Shown here: positions 23,432 through 31,576 of the stretch, one piece after another | Layout of the letters: the number at the start of each line of letters is the position of its first letter | How positions within the stretch are numbered: position 1 is the stretch's first letter | The notes under the pieces: model-generated | What the model was told of the DNA's origin: nothing | What the model saw: the letters and a program-made list of their open reading frames with translations, nothing else | Databases searched by the model: none | Source: JBJXFK01 sp046155505 | Lineage (GTDB): Bacteria; Planctomycetota; Phycisphaerae; UBA1845; Fen-1342 | Reading direction: 5' to 3' | DNA length: 49,678 nt | Assembly: GCA_046155505.1 (NCBI GenBank) | Contig: JBJXFK010000184.1 | Span: 1 to 49,678, forward strand | Translations under genes and position numbers: made by a program

Positions 23432-26089
23432 TTACTTGTCCGCGTTGTCGCTCGAATTCGTGCTCGTGGTGGCGTGCATGCGGATCATCACACGGCCGTT
23501 ACTCGACTGCTGATCGATGTTCGCGCCCTGACCGTGACGCATCATGATCATGCGCGGCGTGGTATCGCCGTCGGTCCATACGCCGTCGCTGCCGGTCTTG
23601 CTCATCAGATGCGTCTTCAGCTCTTCGTCAGTTAGCGTGCCGTCGCTGTTCGCATCGGCTTCGGGCATGCTCTCGAGCAGGTGCGAGCGCATGTCGATCG
23701 ACTGCTTCTCGACGAACGCATCGCGCTCGGCGACGGTCAGCACGCCGTCGGCATTCGTGTCGGCCGTCGGGTTGTTGGTCAAGAAATCGGCCAGCGGCGT
23801 CTGCTCGGCCAGCGTGACATAGCGGGCCACGTCCGCGGCGCTGGGCGTCGTGTCGACGTTGGCCATCAGCCAGATCGTCGGCGGGAGCATGTCACTGGCC
23901 ATCGCACGCAGGGCGATGCGCGGCATGGTGCCATCGGCGGCGTCGTCGCTCGAGGTCGAGAAGACCATCGGCTCGCCGACGCGCGTGATGATGGTCTGCA
24001 CATCGACGTCGTCGGTCTTCGCATCGTCGCTACTGGTCACCGCGCGGCGAACGATTACCTTGCGATTGCCGTCTTCGATCGTCTGATCGACGTTGCCGTC
24101 CTTGTTGAGCGGCACGACGATCAGCTCGCCGTCGCCGACCTTGATGCTAATCTTGCCGTCGGCTTCGTTGACTTCGACCTTGGGAGCGCAGGTGGGAATC
24201 GCATCGGGATCGACGGTGTGCATCTGCGCGTCGCCGCCGTTCATGCGCATGATGCGCATCTGGCCGGTGCCGCCACGCGCCTTGATCTCGTCGATCTTGG
24301 CTTGAAGCTCAGGCGGAATGGTGCCGCCGATCGGGCCACCGGCAAAGGCGATCGCGATGCGCTGGTGCGGCGTCTGACCATCGTCGGTCGTGGCCACCGC
24401 GCCGGCTGTGTTCGCGTCACAATTCAAGCCGAACTTGGCGTTGACATCAAGCTGCAAGCCGAGCGTAACGAGCCGTGCCGCTTCGCTGGCGCTCAACGTG
24501 CCGTCGCTATCGACGTCGGCCTTGGGGAATTGGCCGAGTACGCCCGCGGGCGCACTCATCGCGAGCGCGATGTGATACGCGTCAAACTCGCCCTGCGTAA
24601 GTGTGCCGTTTGCATCGGCATCGGCCGTCGGGTGCCCGGCGAGGAAGCTCGCCAGCGCCTCCGGCGATTGGCTCTTGTTGAGGCAGATGTTCATGTTGTG
24701 CGACACGTTGTCGCCGCTGCCCGCGCGGGCAACAAACATCTGCATATGGCCGCCCGTCGGGTTGCCGCAGAACATTTTTCCGATCAGCGGCAGATCGGCG
24801 AGCATCGGCAAAGCCTTGCAGTCCGACGACTGCAACTGGTTGCCGTTCGAATCAAGCACGAGCACCTGGGACTCAACGATCACGTCCGCGCCGGCCGGAC
24901 CGCTCTGGGCGTCCTGCTTGACCGCGGCGGCCTTGATCATGGCGGCGTTCGCGCCGCTGAGCACGAAACCACCCCAAACGACGATGCCGCAACCGGCCAG
25001 CAGACTCAGGAAACGACCGCGACGAAGCCCGGTCGACGTATTCATGATCATGTCAATTCTCCTTTCGACGTGCGAAGCATTGGCGGCCATCGCCGCGGGT
25101 ACAAACTGCGACCAACCGGATCGCCGCGCTCGCGCAGCACTCAGCAGGCACCGCGCATACGCGGTGGCGCTGAGCCGACCATGACGAAGGGCCCATTCGT
25201 CACAAGCCTGCTCACGAGCCAAATCGATCCGGCGGTTCACCCACGCGACCACCGGCCAGAAGAAGAGCACCGTCCCGACGACCACTTGCAGGTAACGCAC
25301 CAGCAGGTCGCCGCGACGAAGGTGTGCGATTTCATGCAGCAAAACGGCCTCAAGCTCGCGCGGGCCGCGGTAACGGCGGACCGAAATCACGAGCGTCGGC
25401 GATAGCAATCCATAAACGAACGGCGTCGGCCACTCCTCGCTGACGCGAACGGTCGGCAAGCCGCGCACGCCGACGCGCCGGCAGAGCGCGTGGACGTAGC
25501 CGCGCAGCACGGTATCGGCGAGCGGCAGTTGGCGGCAGCGCGAGTGGAATCGGCGATAGGCGACGACTTGAAGCGTGGCGAAAGCCGCGACGGCGATGAG
25601 ATAGGCCGCGGTCAGGATGCTGAGCCACGGAACGTTTGACCAGAATGCTGCGATGGGCGCGGGCGGCGGAACGCTCGTGAGTGTCGCCGGGGGCGTCGCA
25701 CACGCTTCAGTCGACTGGACCGTCGCGAAGACGATCAGGTCGCCGAACCCAGCTGTCGCCGGTCCCGCTAGTTCGAGCGGAACGGCCGCAGCCGCACACG
25801 GCACCGTTGCGGGAACAGGCGCGGGCAACGGCAACCACGCGCCGACCAGCGAACTCAGCGAATAGCTGAACTCCGGCCCGACCGGCAGCACAAATTTGAC
25901 GAGCACGACGAGCCATACGGCGGCCAGAAGTCCCGGCCGCGCTTTACGCAGCAGTGAAATCGCCAGCAGCCAGGTAAGCAATGCGGCGACCGTGCCGTAG
26001 GCGAGCGACTGGATCATCCAATACGCGAACGACGCCGCTGCTTGCGACAGGTTGATCGTGCCCAGGAAAGTCGGGATCAGTGAGGTCAT
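23432..26089 (-). CDS. BlaR1-like M56 membrane protease with secretin-like motif and four EF-hand loops
   Basis: 885 residues. N-terminal half is the BlaR1/MecR1 gluzincin: membrane helices at about 23-48, 52-70, 157-177 and 266-285, zinc motif HEIAH at 252-256, and the downstream acidic ligand region ACDEWAL near 295-301. A further helix (about 360-384) leads to an external region of about 500 residues. This has no penicillin-binding domain. Instead it has VIVESQVLVLD and MLADLPLIGKMF (429-440), resembling the secretin 'LxDIPLIGxLF' segment, and four canonical 12-residue EF-hand loops at 490-501, 525-536, 777-788 and 812-823. ATG 26089 overlaps the blaI stop (ATGA), so the two are coupled. 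Inferred role: a sensor that cleaves BlaI in response to calcium or an envelope signal. Confidence 0.88.
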   Translation of the reverse strand: MTSLIPTFLGTINLSQAAASFAYWMIQSLAYGTVAALLTWLLAISLLRKARPGLLAAVWLVVLVKFVLPVGPEFSYSLSSLVGAWLPLPAPVPATVPCAAAAVPLELAGPATAGFGDLIVFATVQSTEACATPPATLTSVPPPAPIAAFWSNVPWLSILTAAYLIAVAAFATLQVVAYRRFHSRCRQLPLADTVLRGYVHALCRRVGVRGLPTVRVSEEWPTPFVYGLLSPTLVISVRRYRGPRELEAVLLHEIAHLRRGDLLVRYLQVVVGTVLFFWPVVAWVNRRIDLAREQACDEWALRHGRLSATAYARCLLSAARARRSGWSQFVPAAMAANASHVERRIDMIMNTSTGLRRGRFLSLLAGCGIVVWGGFVLSGANAAMIKAAAVKQDAQSGPAGADVIVESQVLVLDSNGNQLQSSDCKALPMLADLPLIGKMFCGNPTGGHMQMFVARAGSGDNVSHNMNICLNKSQSPEALASFLAGHPTADADANGTLTQGEFDAYHIALAMSAPAGVLGQFPKADVDSDGTLSASEAARLVTLGLQLDVNAKFGLNCDANTAGAVATTDDGQTPHQRIAIAFAGGPIGGTIPPELQAKIDEIKARGGTGQMRIMRMNGGDAQMHTVDPDAIPTCAPKVEVNEADGKISIKVGDGELIVVPLNKDGNVDQTIEDGNRKVIVRRAVTSSDDAKTDDVDVQTIITRVGEPMVFSTSSDDAADGTMPRIALRAMASDMLPPTIWLMANVDTTPSAADVARYVTLAEQTPLADFLTNNPTADTNADGVLTVAERDAFVEKQSIDMRSHLLESMPEADANSDGTLTDEELKTHLMSKTGSDGVWTDGDTTPRMIMMRHGQGANIDQQSSNGRVMIRMHATTSTNSSDNADK

Positions 26090-26493
26090 TTCCCGCCCTC
26101 CGACTGGCCGCTTCGTTCGCGGTCGGCGATCTTGGCCTCGATGCGTTTCAGATCGTCTTTCGAAAGTTCGGCCTCTTCGACGAGTTGCAAGACGAGTTCG
26201 CTGGCTTGCCCGTCGAAGACATTGCTCAAGAATTGCTGAATGCGATCGCGCAGAACCTGGTCGCGTTTGACCGCGGCGCGATAGATGAACGGCTGGCGGT
26301 CCTTGTCGACATCCAAGCCGCCCTTGGCACCAAGCTGGTTCATCATGGTCATGACGGTCGTGTAGGCCAGCGGCTCGCCGCCTTCGCGTTCGAGTTCGTC
26401 TTTGACGGTGCGGACGGTGCCGTCGCCGATGCGCCATAGCACCTTGAGGATGCGAAGCTCGGCGGCGGTGATGTGCGGTACTTTTCGGGGCAT
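26086..26493 (-). CDS. blaI: BlaI/MecI family transcriptional repressor
   Basis: A 135-residue winged-helix repressor of the BlaI/MecI family: ITAAELRILKVLWRIGDGTVRTVKDELE (helices 1-3), PLAYTTVMTMMNQLGAKG (recognition helix and wing), then the C-terminal dimerisation helices (SNVFDGQASELVLQLVEEAELSKDDLKRIEAKI). In known systems the partner M56 protease inactivates it by cleavage. Start is taken at ATG 26493 (MPRKVPHITAAEL), the usual N terminus, with GAGG upstream; ATG 26520 would add nine residues. It overlaps the M56 gene by four bases. A 16-bp dyad in its own promoter suggests autorepression. Confidence 0.93.
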   Translation of the reverse strand: MPRKVPHITAAELRILKVLWRIGDGTVRTVKDELEREGGEPLAYTTVMTMMNQLGAKGGLDVDKDRQPFIYRAAVKRDQVLRDRIQQFLSNVFDGQASELVLQLVEEAELSKDDLKRIEAKIADRERSGQSEGGK

Positions 26494-26528
26494 TGCTTTG
26501 GACCTCGTTACTACGTACATCGGTAGAC

Positions 26529-26554
26529 TACTATGGGCATAGTAACCCTGTCAC
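26529..26554 (-). promoter_or_regulatory. candidate BlaI operator inside the blaI promoter
   Basis: TACTATG-GG-CATAGTA (26529-26544) is a perfect 7-bp-arm dyad, similar in form to TACTAC/GTAGTA BlaI/MecI operators. On the minus strand GTGACA (26554-26549) serves as -35 and TAGTCT as a weak -10 at 18-base spacing, so the dyad fills the spacer. Partial TTACTAC/GTAG half-sites continue toward the gene (26508-26526). Confidence 0.65.
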
Positions 26555-26711
26555 GCTTTTTCCGGAATTTCGGCGAAAAATTTCGGGCACGCCTGTAAGT
26601 GAAGGCAGCATCGAACTTTATGATTGAGTCGTCGGCACTGCGGGGTGCGGAATCTGCTCGGTTTCGCCGCGTGGCGCCAGTTTGGGGGTGTACGAATGTG
26701 CGATCCAGCGC

Positions 26712-27860
26712 TCAATAAATCGCCGCGCCGCCGCCCGGATGCACTTCGAAAGCTCTTGTGGCGAGCGGAGCAACGGAGCCGTTTGCGGCGTCTACCGCTC
26801 CCGCATCGACCAGTGCGATCACATTCCCGCCGAAGCCCGCGCCGGTCAGTCGCGCGCCCAACACGCCGCGCGTCGCGCGTAGTTGCTCGACGATGCGGTC
26901 CAGTTCGTCGCACGAGACCTGGTATCGATCGCGCAGCGACTCGTGCGAGGCGTACATGAGTCGTCCCAGCGTCGCGTAGTCGCTACGCCGCAGCCCACTG
27001 GCCGCCTCGCGCACGCGCTGGATCTCGCTGGTCACATGCATCGCCCGCGCCGCGGCGAGCGGGTCCATTTGCGACGAATGCGCCCGCGCGGTTTCGAATG
27101 ACACATCGCGCAGCGAGCGCACATCCGGATTCAGCTTGCGGAAATACCGAGCGGCGGCTTCGCATTGCTTGCGACGCTCGGCGTACTCGCCGTCGGCCAG
27201 TTCATGTCGCACGCCGGAGTCGATCAGCAGCAGGGCGTGCTTGTCGAGGTTCAGTGGAATGTGCTCATGCTCCAGTGTGCGGCAATCGAGCAAAAGCGCG
27301 TGCCCCTCGCGTGCCCAGCGCGATGCCGACTGGTCCATGATGCCGCACGGCACGCCGGCAAACTCGTTTTCCGCGCGGCGGCACAGCTCGATGAACTCGC
27401 GGCTGTCGAGCGGCTCGCCGGCAAGTGAAGTGAGGGCTAGTGCCGCGGCAACCGTGAGGGCGGCGGAACTGGAGACGCCGGCCCCGCGCGGCACGTCGCT
27501 CCAAATCAGCATGTCGAAGCCGCGAAGGGCCGCGCGTCGCTGCATGAGCAGATCGGCGACTCCGGCGACGTAGCTGGTCCAGTGCGGGTCGCGGCCGCGC
27601 TTCCAATCGGAAAGCGTCCACGTGTGGGATTGGTCGGGGTCGGTCGAGAAGACGTTCGCCACGCGGTCAGCGCGCGGGGCGCAGGCGATCCAGGTCGCCT
27701 GCTCGACTGCGATCGGCAACACGAGGCCATCGCAGTAGTCGACGTGCTCGCCGATCAGGTTTACACGGCCGGGGGCGCGGGTGACTGTCTCGGACGGGCG
27801 GCCGAAACGCGCGATGAACGCGTCGCGCAGCGTGGCCGGTGTGAATCGGGTCATGCTCAT
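26712..27860 (-). CDS. galK: galactokinase
   Basis: Phosphorylates galactose to galactose 1-phosphate (Leloir pathway). About 382 residues. GHMP-kinase motifs: GRVNLIGEHVDYCDG near residue 30 (galactokinase signature), the ATP loop RGAGVSSSAALTVA, GIMDQSASRW with the catalytic Asp, and the C-terminal GVLGARLTGAGFGGNVIAL. ATG 27860 (MSMTRFTPATL) or 27854 are both possible; there is no strong Shine-Dalgarno site. Upstream in-frame codons to 28094 translate the REP-like repeat cluster and are rejected. No other galactose gene is nearby. It is followed by the blaI operon 160 bases downstream on the same strand. Confidence 0.94.
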   Translation of the reverse strand: MSMTRFTPATLRDAFIARFGRPSETVTRAPGRVNLIGEHVDYCDGLVLPIAVEQATWIACAPRADRVANVFSTDPDQSHTWTLSDWKRGRDPHWTSYVAGVADLLMQRRAALRGFDMLIWSDVPRGAGVSSSAALTVAAALALTSLAGEPLDSREFIELCRRAENEFAGVPCGIMDQSASRWAREGHALLLDCRTLEHEHIPLNLDKHALLLIDSGVRHELADGEYAERRKQCEAAARYFRKLNPDVRSLRDVSFETARAHSSQMDPLAAARAMHVTSEIQRVREAASGLRRSDYATLGRLMYASHESLRDRYQVSCDELDRIVEQLRATRGVLGARLTGAGFGGNVIALVDAGAVDAANGSVAPLATRAFEVHPGGGAAIY

Positions 27861-27919
27861 GTGTACCGGCGAATGGTCGCGGAGTGGCGGGGGGAATGCA
27901 AAGTGGAAAGTGCGGAATG

Positions 27920-28097
27920 AAAAGTGCTCAGTGCTCAGTGCGAAGCGTGGGCATCGCCCACCATTCTTAGCGCGTAGGGTGGGCATTGCCCACCATTCGC
28001 ATTCGCCCGCGCAGACGCGAGCGCGTCGGGCGGCCATCGCCCACAATTTGCGGACGCTCGTGCCAACGCGAGAAATGGTGGGCGATGCCCACACTAC
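27920..28097. repeat. cluster of REP-like GTGGGC dyads with heptamer repeats
   Basis: Four copies of GTGGGC-N3-GCCCAC type dyads: 27947-27961, 27979-27993, a degenerate one at 28028-28043, and 28078-28092 in opposite orientation. AGTGCTC heptamers (about 27922-27941) precede them. The cluster fills the gap between galK and the PEP-CTERM gene. Such dyads are dispersed in many genomes and can act as transcript-end hairpins. Confidence 0.8.
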
Positions 28098-28100
28098 GCG

Positions 28101-28577
28101 CTACCGGCGGCGCATTCCCATCGCGGTGATCGCCAGGCCGAGCATCGCCATTGTCGTTGGCTCGGGAATCGAGCCATAGTTCAGATACAGGCTCACGCTC
28201 GCATTGCCCACCGTCGCCGACGGCGAGATCGTGACGTCGACCTGTCCATCCTCGACCCAGTCGCCAAGTTGCGTGCGGCTCAGGCCGATCACCTCGGTGC
28301 CGTCGAGCGGCATGTCGTCGAAGAAAATGCCGAAATCGGTGCCCTCGATCGCGACAGCAAAATACTCATCGAGCGCGTCGAGATCGCCCGTCGCGGTGAT
28401 GGTGAGCGTGCCGCCAAATTCCGGCAACGGCGTGTCGGGGAACGTCAGCACGAACGGCGGGGCGGCCTCGAAGCTCCAGCCGCCGACGATCGTGTTGGAG
28501 TAGACATTGTCCGCCGCTGCCGTCGCTGCGAACCCGCCGACCAAAAGTGCCGCTGCACCAAAACGAAAATCGCGCAT
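28101..28577 (-). CDS. PEP-CTERM sorted secreted protein (158 aa)
   Basis: A 158-residue exported protein: signal peptide MRDFRFGAAALLVGGFAATAAA, a compact beta domain with Asp-rich turns (TITATGDLDALDEYFAVAIEG, FGIFFDDMPLDGTEVIGL), and the C-terminal IPEPTT-MAMLGLAITAMG-MRRR sorting tail. Not similar to the tandem paralogues at the left end beyond the tail. ATG 28577 is preferred because the signal peptide begins there; a longer in-frame start at 28622 exists. Its stop is directly adjacent to a repeat that ends TACGCG. No exosortase is present in the window, so sorting depends on a gene elsewhere. Confidence 0.85.
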   Translation of the reverse strand: MRDFRFGAAALLVGGFAATAAADNVYSNTIVGGWSFEAAPPFVLTFPDTPLPEFGGTLTITATGDLDALDEYFAVAIEGTDFGIFFDDMPLDGTEVIGLSRTQLGDWVEDGQVDVTISPSATVGNASVSLYLNYGSIPEPTTMAMLGLAITAMGMRRR

Positions 28578-28745
28578 CTCGCCGCCCCTTGCGTTGCGTG
28601 AATGAATGAGGTGAATACCCATGTGGTTTTAGGCCCGGTAACCGTGAAAAGTGAAGCGAATGATTCGCGAAAGTTGCGCGGATATCGGCGCGGCGAATCT
28701 AAGCATCGGCGGGTGTGCGAGTTAGCGCGTGGCAGCGGCGGCAGA

Positions 28746-29030
28746 TCAGAGCGCCTGTGCATCGGAAATCAGGCACGATGCGCCGAATCGCTTCAGCAAT
28801 GGCGAGATACCGTCGGTCAGCGACTTCAATCGCGACGGCTCGACCGAGATGATGACCAAGTGGTTGTGCAGCGCCCCCGATACTTCGTCGCCGATGCTGG
28901 AACCGTCGTCCATGCCCGAAACATCGCGAACGACGGTGTAGCCGACCGGCTCGTGCGTGTCGAGCAGCCGCTGCAACTCTGGCAGGGCCAGCGCGGTGAT
29001 CACGATTTCCAGCCGTTTGACCGACGTCAT
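28746..29030 (-). CDS. sbtB: PII-like regulator SbtB
   Basis: A 94-residue PII-superfamily protein: ferredoxin-like beta-alpha-beta with KRLEIVITALALPELQRLL, a T-loop-like stretch GYTVVRDVSGMDDG, then NHLVIISVEPSRLKSL and a final helix/strand (LLKRFGASCLISDAQAL). In cyanobacteria SbtB binds the bicarbonate transporter SbtA and senses adenylyl nucleotides. Here the ATG overlaps the TGA of the sbtA gene (ATGA), the classic SbtA-SbtB arrangement. It is a little shorter than cyanobacterial SbtB (about 110 aa), lacking the C-terminal Cys loop. The assignment rests on fold pattern plus operon. Confidence 0.8.
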   Translation of the reverse strand: MTSVKRLEIVITALALPELQRLLDTHEPVGYTVVRDVSGMDDGSSIGDEVSGALHNHLVIISVEPSRLKSLTDGISPLLKRFGASCLISDAQAL

Positions 29031-30013
29031 GCGTCACCCCAGAGCAGGCTGATGCACCAATAATACGTGGGGATGCCCAGTGTGATGTTGAACGGAAACG
29101 TGATCGCCAGCGCCATCGAAACATAAAGGCTGGGCCGCGCTTCGGGAATCGCGAGCCGCATCGCAGCGGGCACCGCGATGTACGAAGCGCTCGCGGCCAG
29201 AACAACCAGCAGAAACGCATCGCCGCGATCGACTCCGCAGGCATAGCAAATCGCCAATGCGAGCACCGCGTTGAGAATGGGAAGCCATACGCCGCTGGCG
29301 ACGACAAACGTACCGGCGGTCCAGAGATCGCGCAAGCGCTTCCCGGCGACGATGCCCATGTCCAGCAGGAAGAACGTGAGAAAAACGGGGAACAGGTCTT
29401 TGGTTAGCGGCTTGAGCGCTTCGCCGCCGCGTACGCCGGTCGCAACCCCGATCGCGGCGCTACCGAGCAGCAGCAGCACTGAACTGTTGAACAGCGAGTG
29501 ACGAATGAGCGCCGCGATCGAGGCGTTCTCGTTGCGCTCGCCATCTTTGCGGTTCGAGAGTTGCACCAGCAGCACGGCAATGATGATCGCGGGCGATTCC
29601 ATGAGCGCCATCGCGGCGATCATGTGCCCGCCATAGGCAACGCCGAGCTTGTCGAGAAAGCTGATCGCGGTGATGAACGTGATGGCGCTGACTGAGCCAT
29701 ACGTCGCGGCCACGGCAGCCGCATCGTGGACGTTTAGCTTGATGCGAAGCAGCGCATAGGCATAAAGCGGCGTCACAATGGCGATGGCGATCGCGAGGCC
29801 GAGGCTCAGCAGAGCGGCGGCGTTCAAGCCGCCAGCGGCAAGCTGCACGCCCCCTTTGAAGCCGATCGTCAGCAGCAGCGCGAGCGAAAGCACTTTTGGA
29901 ATCGGTTGCGGGATTTCGAGATCGGAAAGGGTCCAGACCGCGATCAGACCGAGCAGAAAAAAGAGGATCGGCGGCTGAAGCAGGTTTTGAACGATCAGCT
30001 CGAGTTCGAACAC
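29027..30013 (-). CDS. sbtA: sodium-dependent bicarbonate transporter SbtA family
   Basis: A 328-residue multi-pass membrane protein with about ten helices. The start LIVQNLLQPPILFFLLGLIAV, then SDLEIPQPIPKVLSLALLLTIGFKGG, matches the SbtA family N terminus. Later segments TYGSVSAITFITAISFLD and ALMESPAIIIAVLL and LDMGIVAG are conserved-looking. Predicted function: sodium/bicarbonate symport. GTG 30013 is the start, giving a protein of family length. A promoter-like pair lies at 30077-30104. Why a non-photosynthetic planctomycete would import bicarbonate is not settled; supply for anaplerotic carboxylation is one inference. Confidence 0.88.
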   Translation of the reverse strand: MFELELIVQNLLQPPILFFLLGLIAVWTLSDLEIPQPIPKVLSLALLLTIGFKGGVQLAAGGLNAAALLSLGLAIAIAIVTPLYAYALLRIKLNVHDAAAVAATYGSVSAITFITAISFLDKLGVAYGGHMIAAMALMESPAIIIAVLLVQLSNRKDGERNENASIAALIRHSLFNSSVLLLLGSAAIGVATGVRGGEALKPLTKDLFPVFLTFFLLDMGIVAGKRLRDLWTAGTFVVASGVWLPILNAVLALAICYACGVDRGDAFLLVVLAASASYIAVPAAMRLAIPEARPSLYVSMALAITFPFNITLGIPTYYWCISLLWGDA

Positions 30014-30076
30014 TCGGTTGCTCTGCTTGCGTGGGCGACGCGCGGGCGGGCCGACCGCTCGCGCCGGAGTTGCTGG

Positions 30077-30104
30077 ACTATAGCTCGATCGCGCCGCGCG
30101 GCAA
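30077..30104 (-). promoter_or_regulatory. candidate sbtA promoter
   Basis: On the minus strand TTGCCG (30104-30099), 16 bases, then TATAGT (30082-30077). The -10 has five of six matches. Predicted start near 30070 leaves a leader of about 57 bases. Confidence 0.55.
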
Positions 30105-30163
30105 GGCGGCTGCAGCGCGCCGCGCGCAACCGTAAGCTCTGGCCCGTCCCGAACTCGATTGCG

Positions 30164-30910
30164 TTACTTCACCAGCCCGGTCTGCCAGCCGTCATACATG
30201 CCATTGTGGCCCGTCGCCAGCTCGTCAAGTTGCGACGTAATTCCAAACACGGTGTCCAGTTCGACTGAGTGCTTGCGGACGAGTTCCAGCCCGAACGGAA
30301 GATCTTCGTCGGCGTCGTCCTCGGTACCCGTTACCGCAAAGCCCAGCGGCTTGACCGCTTCGACAAATGCGGTGCGATCGTCGGCCGTCTCGAAAAATGC
30401 CGAGTGCTCGACGTCGCGCGGGGTCGAGAGCTTGTCGCCGGCTTCTTCGAGTTGTTCGACGAGCCGCGCGTCGCCGATGAAGCGCATCTGCTCGGGCGAT
30501 GGGGCGAGCACGTCGAAGTAAAACGACCAGGGTGCGTCGCTCTCGACCTGTGCTCCCCATTCGACGCCATCAATCGCGCTCATGGCTTTTTCGACGTCGG
30601 CCTCGCTGCCGTCGCGCTTGGTGAAGTAGAACGCCATGGTGTGCGTGCCCTGCGAGGTGACTGCGCCGACGTAAGTACCTTCGACCTTCTGCGTGATCGA
30701 CTCGATGATCGACTCTTCTATTTTCTCGAGAAAGTCGAAATCGGCCTCGCTCGGCAACCCCTCTTCGGTCGGTTGCGGAAGGTCGATTTGAATCATCAGC
30801 AAGTCGAGGCTGCCGGGCAGCGGTGCCTGATCAAGCAGGCCCAGATCAACCAAGAAGTTGGCGGGGGCGTCGTTCAGTTGCCCCATGTAGCTTTCCCAGT
30901 CTCCCGACAT
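30164..30910 (-). CDS. DUF695 and RraB domain protein
   Basis: 248 residues. The N-terminal about 130 residues match DUF695 (MSGDWESYMGQLNDAPANFLVDLGL, then TMAFYFTKRDGSEADVEKAM). The C-terminal about 95 residues match the RraB-like ribonuclease E inhibitor fold (DDRTAFVEAVKPLGFAV, ELVRKHSVELDTV, and GHNGMYDGWQTGLV). RraB regulates mRNA decay in enterobacteria; in this fusion the target is unknown. It is acidic and cytosolic. ATG 30910 is sound. It lies beyond the rpsG terminator so is probably transcribed on its own. Confidence 0.82.
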   Translation of the reverse strand: MSGDWESYMGQLNDAPANFLVDLGLLDQAPLPGSLDLLMIQIDLPQPTEEGLPSEADFDFLEKIEESIIESITQKVEGTYVGAVTSQGTHTMAFYFTKRDGSEADVEKAMSAIDGVEWGAQVESDAPWSFYFDVLAPSPEQMRFIGDARLVEQLEEAGDKLSTPRDVEHSAFFETADDRTAFVEAVKPLGFAVTGTEDDADEDLPFGLELVRKHSVELDTVFGITSQLDELATGHNGMYDGWQTGLVK

Positions 30911-30941
30911 GGTTTGTTCTCCAACCGCCGCAACGCGGCGA

Positions 30942-30980
30942 GAAAAGCAAAGACGGCCGAACCGATCCGGCCGGCCGTCT
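30942..30980 (-). terminator. rpsL-rpsG operon terminator
   Basis: AGACGGCCG (30951-30959) pairs with CGGCCGTCT (30972-30980), 12-base loop; on the minus strand TTTGCTTTTC follows. It begins 57 bases after the rpsG stop. Confidence 0.85.
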
Positions 30981-31036
30981 GCAAAGATTGTGCGAGGCGT
31001 AGCACGACGCCGCCTCGGTCGAATGCGATCTGGCGA

Positions 31037-31513
31037 CTACCAGGCGAAGTGGGCGAACGCCTTGTTGGCATCGGCCATGCGGTGCACGTTTTCGCGCATT
31101 TGCATGGCATCGCCCTCGCGCTTGAACGCCGCCATGAATTCGTAAGCCAGGCGCTCGTGCATCGGCTTGCCCTTCTTCGAACGGGTCGCATCGAGCAGCC
31201 AGCGGATCGCCAGCGACTGCTGACGACGGTTGTTCACCTGCATCGGCACCTGATAGTTGGCACCGCCGACGCGCTTGGAGCGGACCTCGATGGCCGGCTT
31301 CACGTTGTTCAGCGCAGTTTCGAAGATCTCGATCGGCGGACGCTCTTTGATCTTTTCGCCGATCATCTCCATGGCATCATAAAAGATGCGCTGCGAGACG
31401 GACTTCTTGCCGCCCAGCATCATGCAGTTGATGAACTTGCTGGCCAGCTTGCTGCCGTAGCGCGAGTCGGCCTTGAGCGAACGATCCGATGCGGTGAACT
31501 TCTTGAATGCCAT
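31037..31513 (-). CDS. rpsG: 30S ribosomal protein S7
   Basis: 158 residues, the usual length. S7 binds the 3' domain of 16S rRNA and nucleates head assembly. Recognised by KFINCMMLGGKKSVSQRIFYDAM, the core IEIFETALNNVKPAIEVRSKRVGGANYQVP, and WLLDATR..KGKPMHERLAYEFM. It lies 63 bases after rpsL on the minus strand. In most bacteria fusA and tuf follow; here a terminator follows instead, so the str operon is split. Confidence 0.98.
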   Translation of the reverse strand: MAFKKFTASDRSLKADSRYGSKLASKFINCMMLGGKKSVSQRIFYDAMEMIGEKIKERPPIEIFETALNNVKPAIEVRSKRVGGANYQVPMQVNNRRQQSLAIRWLLDATRSKKGKPMHERLAYEFMAAFKREGDAMQMRENVHRMADANKAFAHFAW

Positions 31514-31576
31514 AGTCGCCTCAACCCAGCGGGCACATCGCCCGGGAATCTCGATAGTTGCCAGTGACGCGCAACG

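Noticed and set aside
23681..25405. 574-residue plus-strand open frame
   Set aside because: Antisense to the M56 gene; Arg/Gly/Val-rich and without motifs.
26090..26437. N-terminal extension of the M56 protein
   Set aside because: These codons overlap blaI in another frame and read as Arg-rich; ATG 26089 with ATGA overlap is the natural start.
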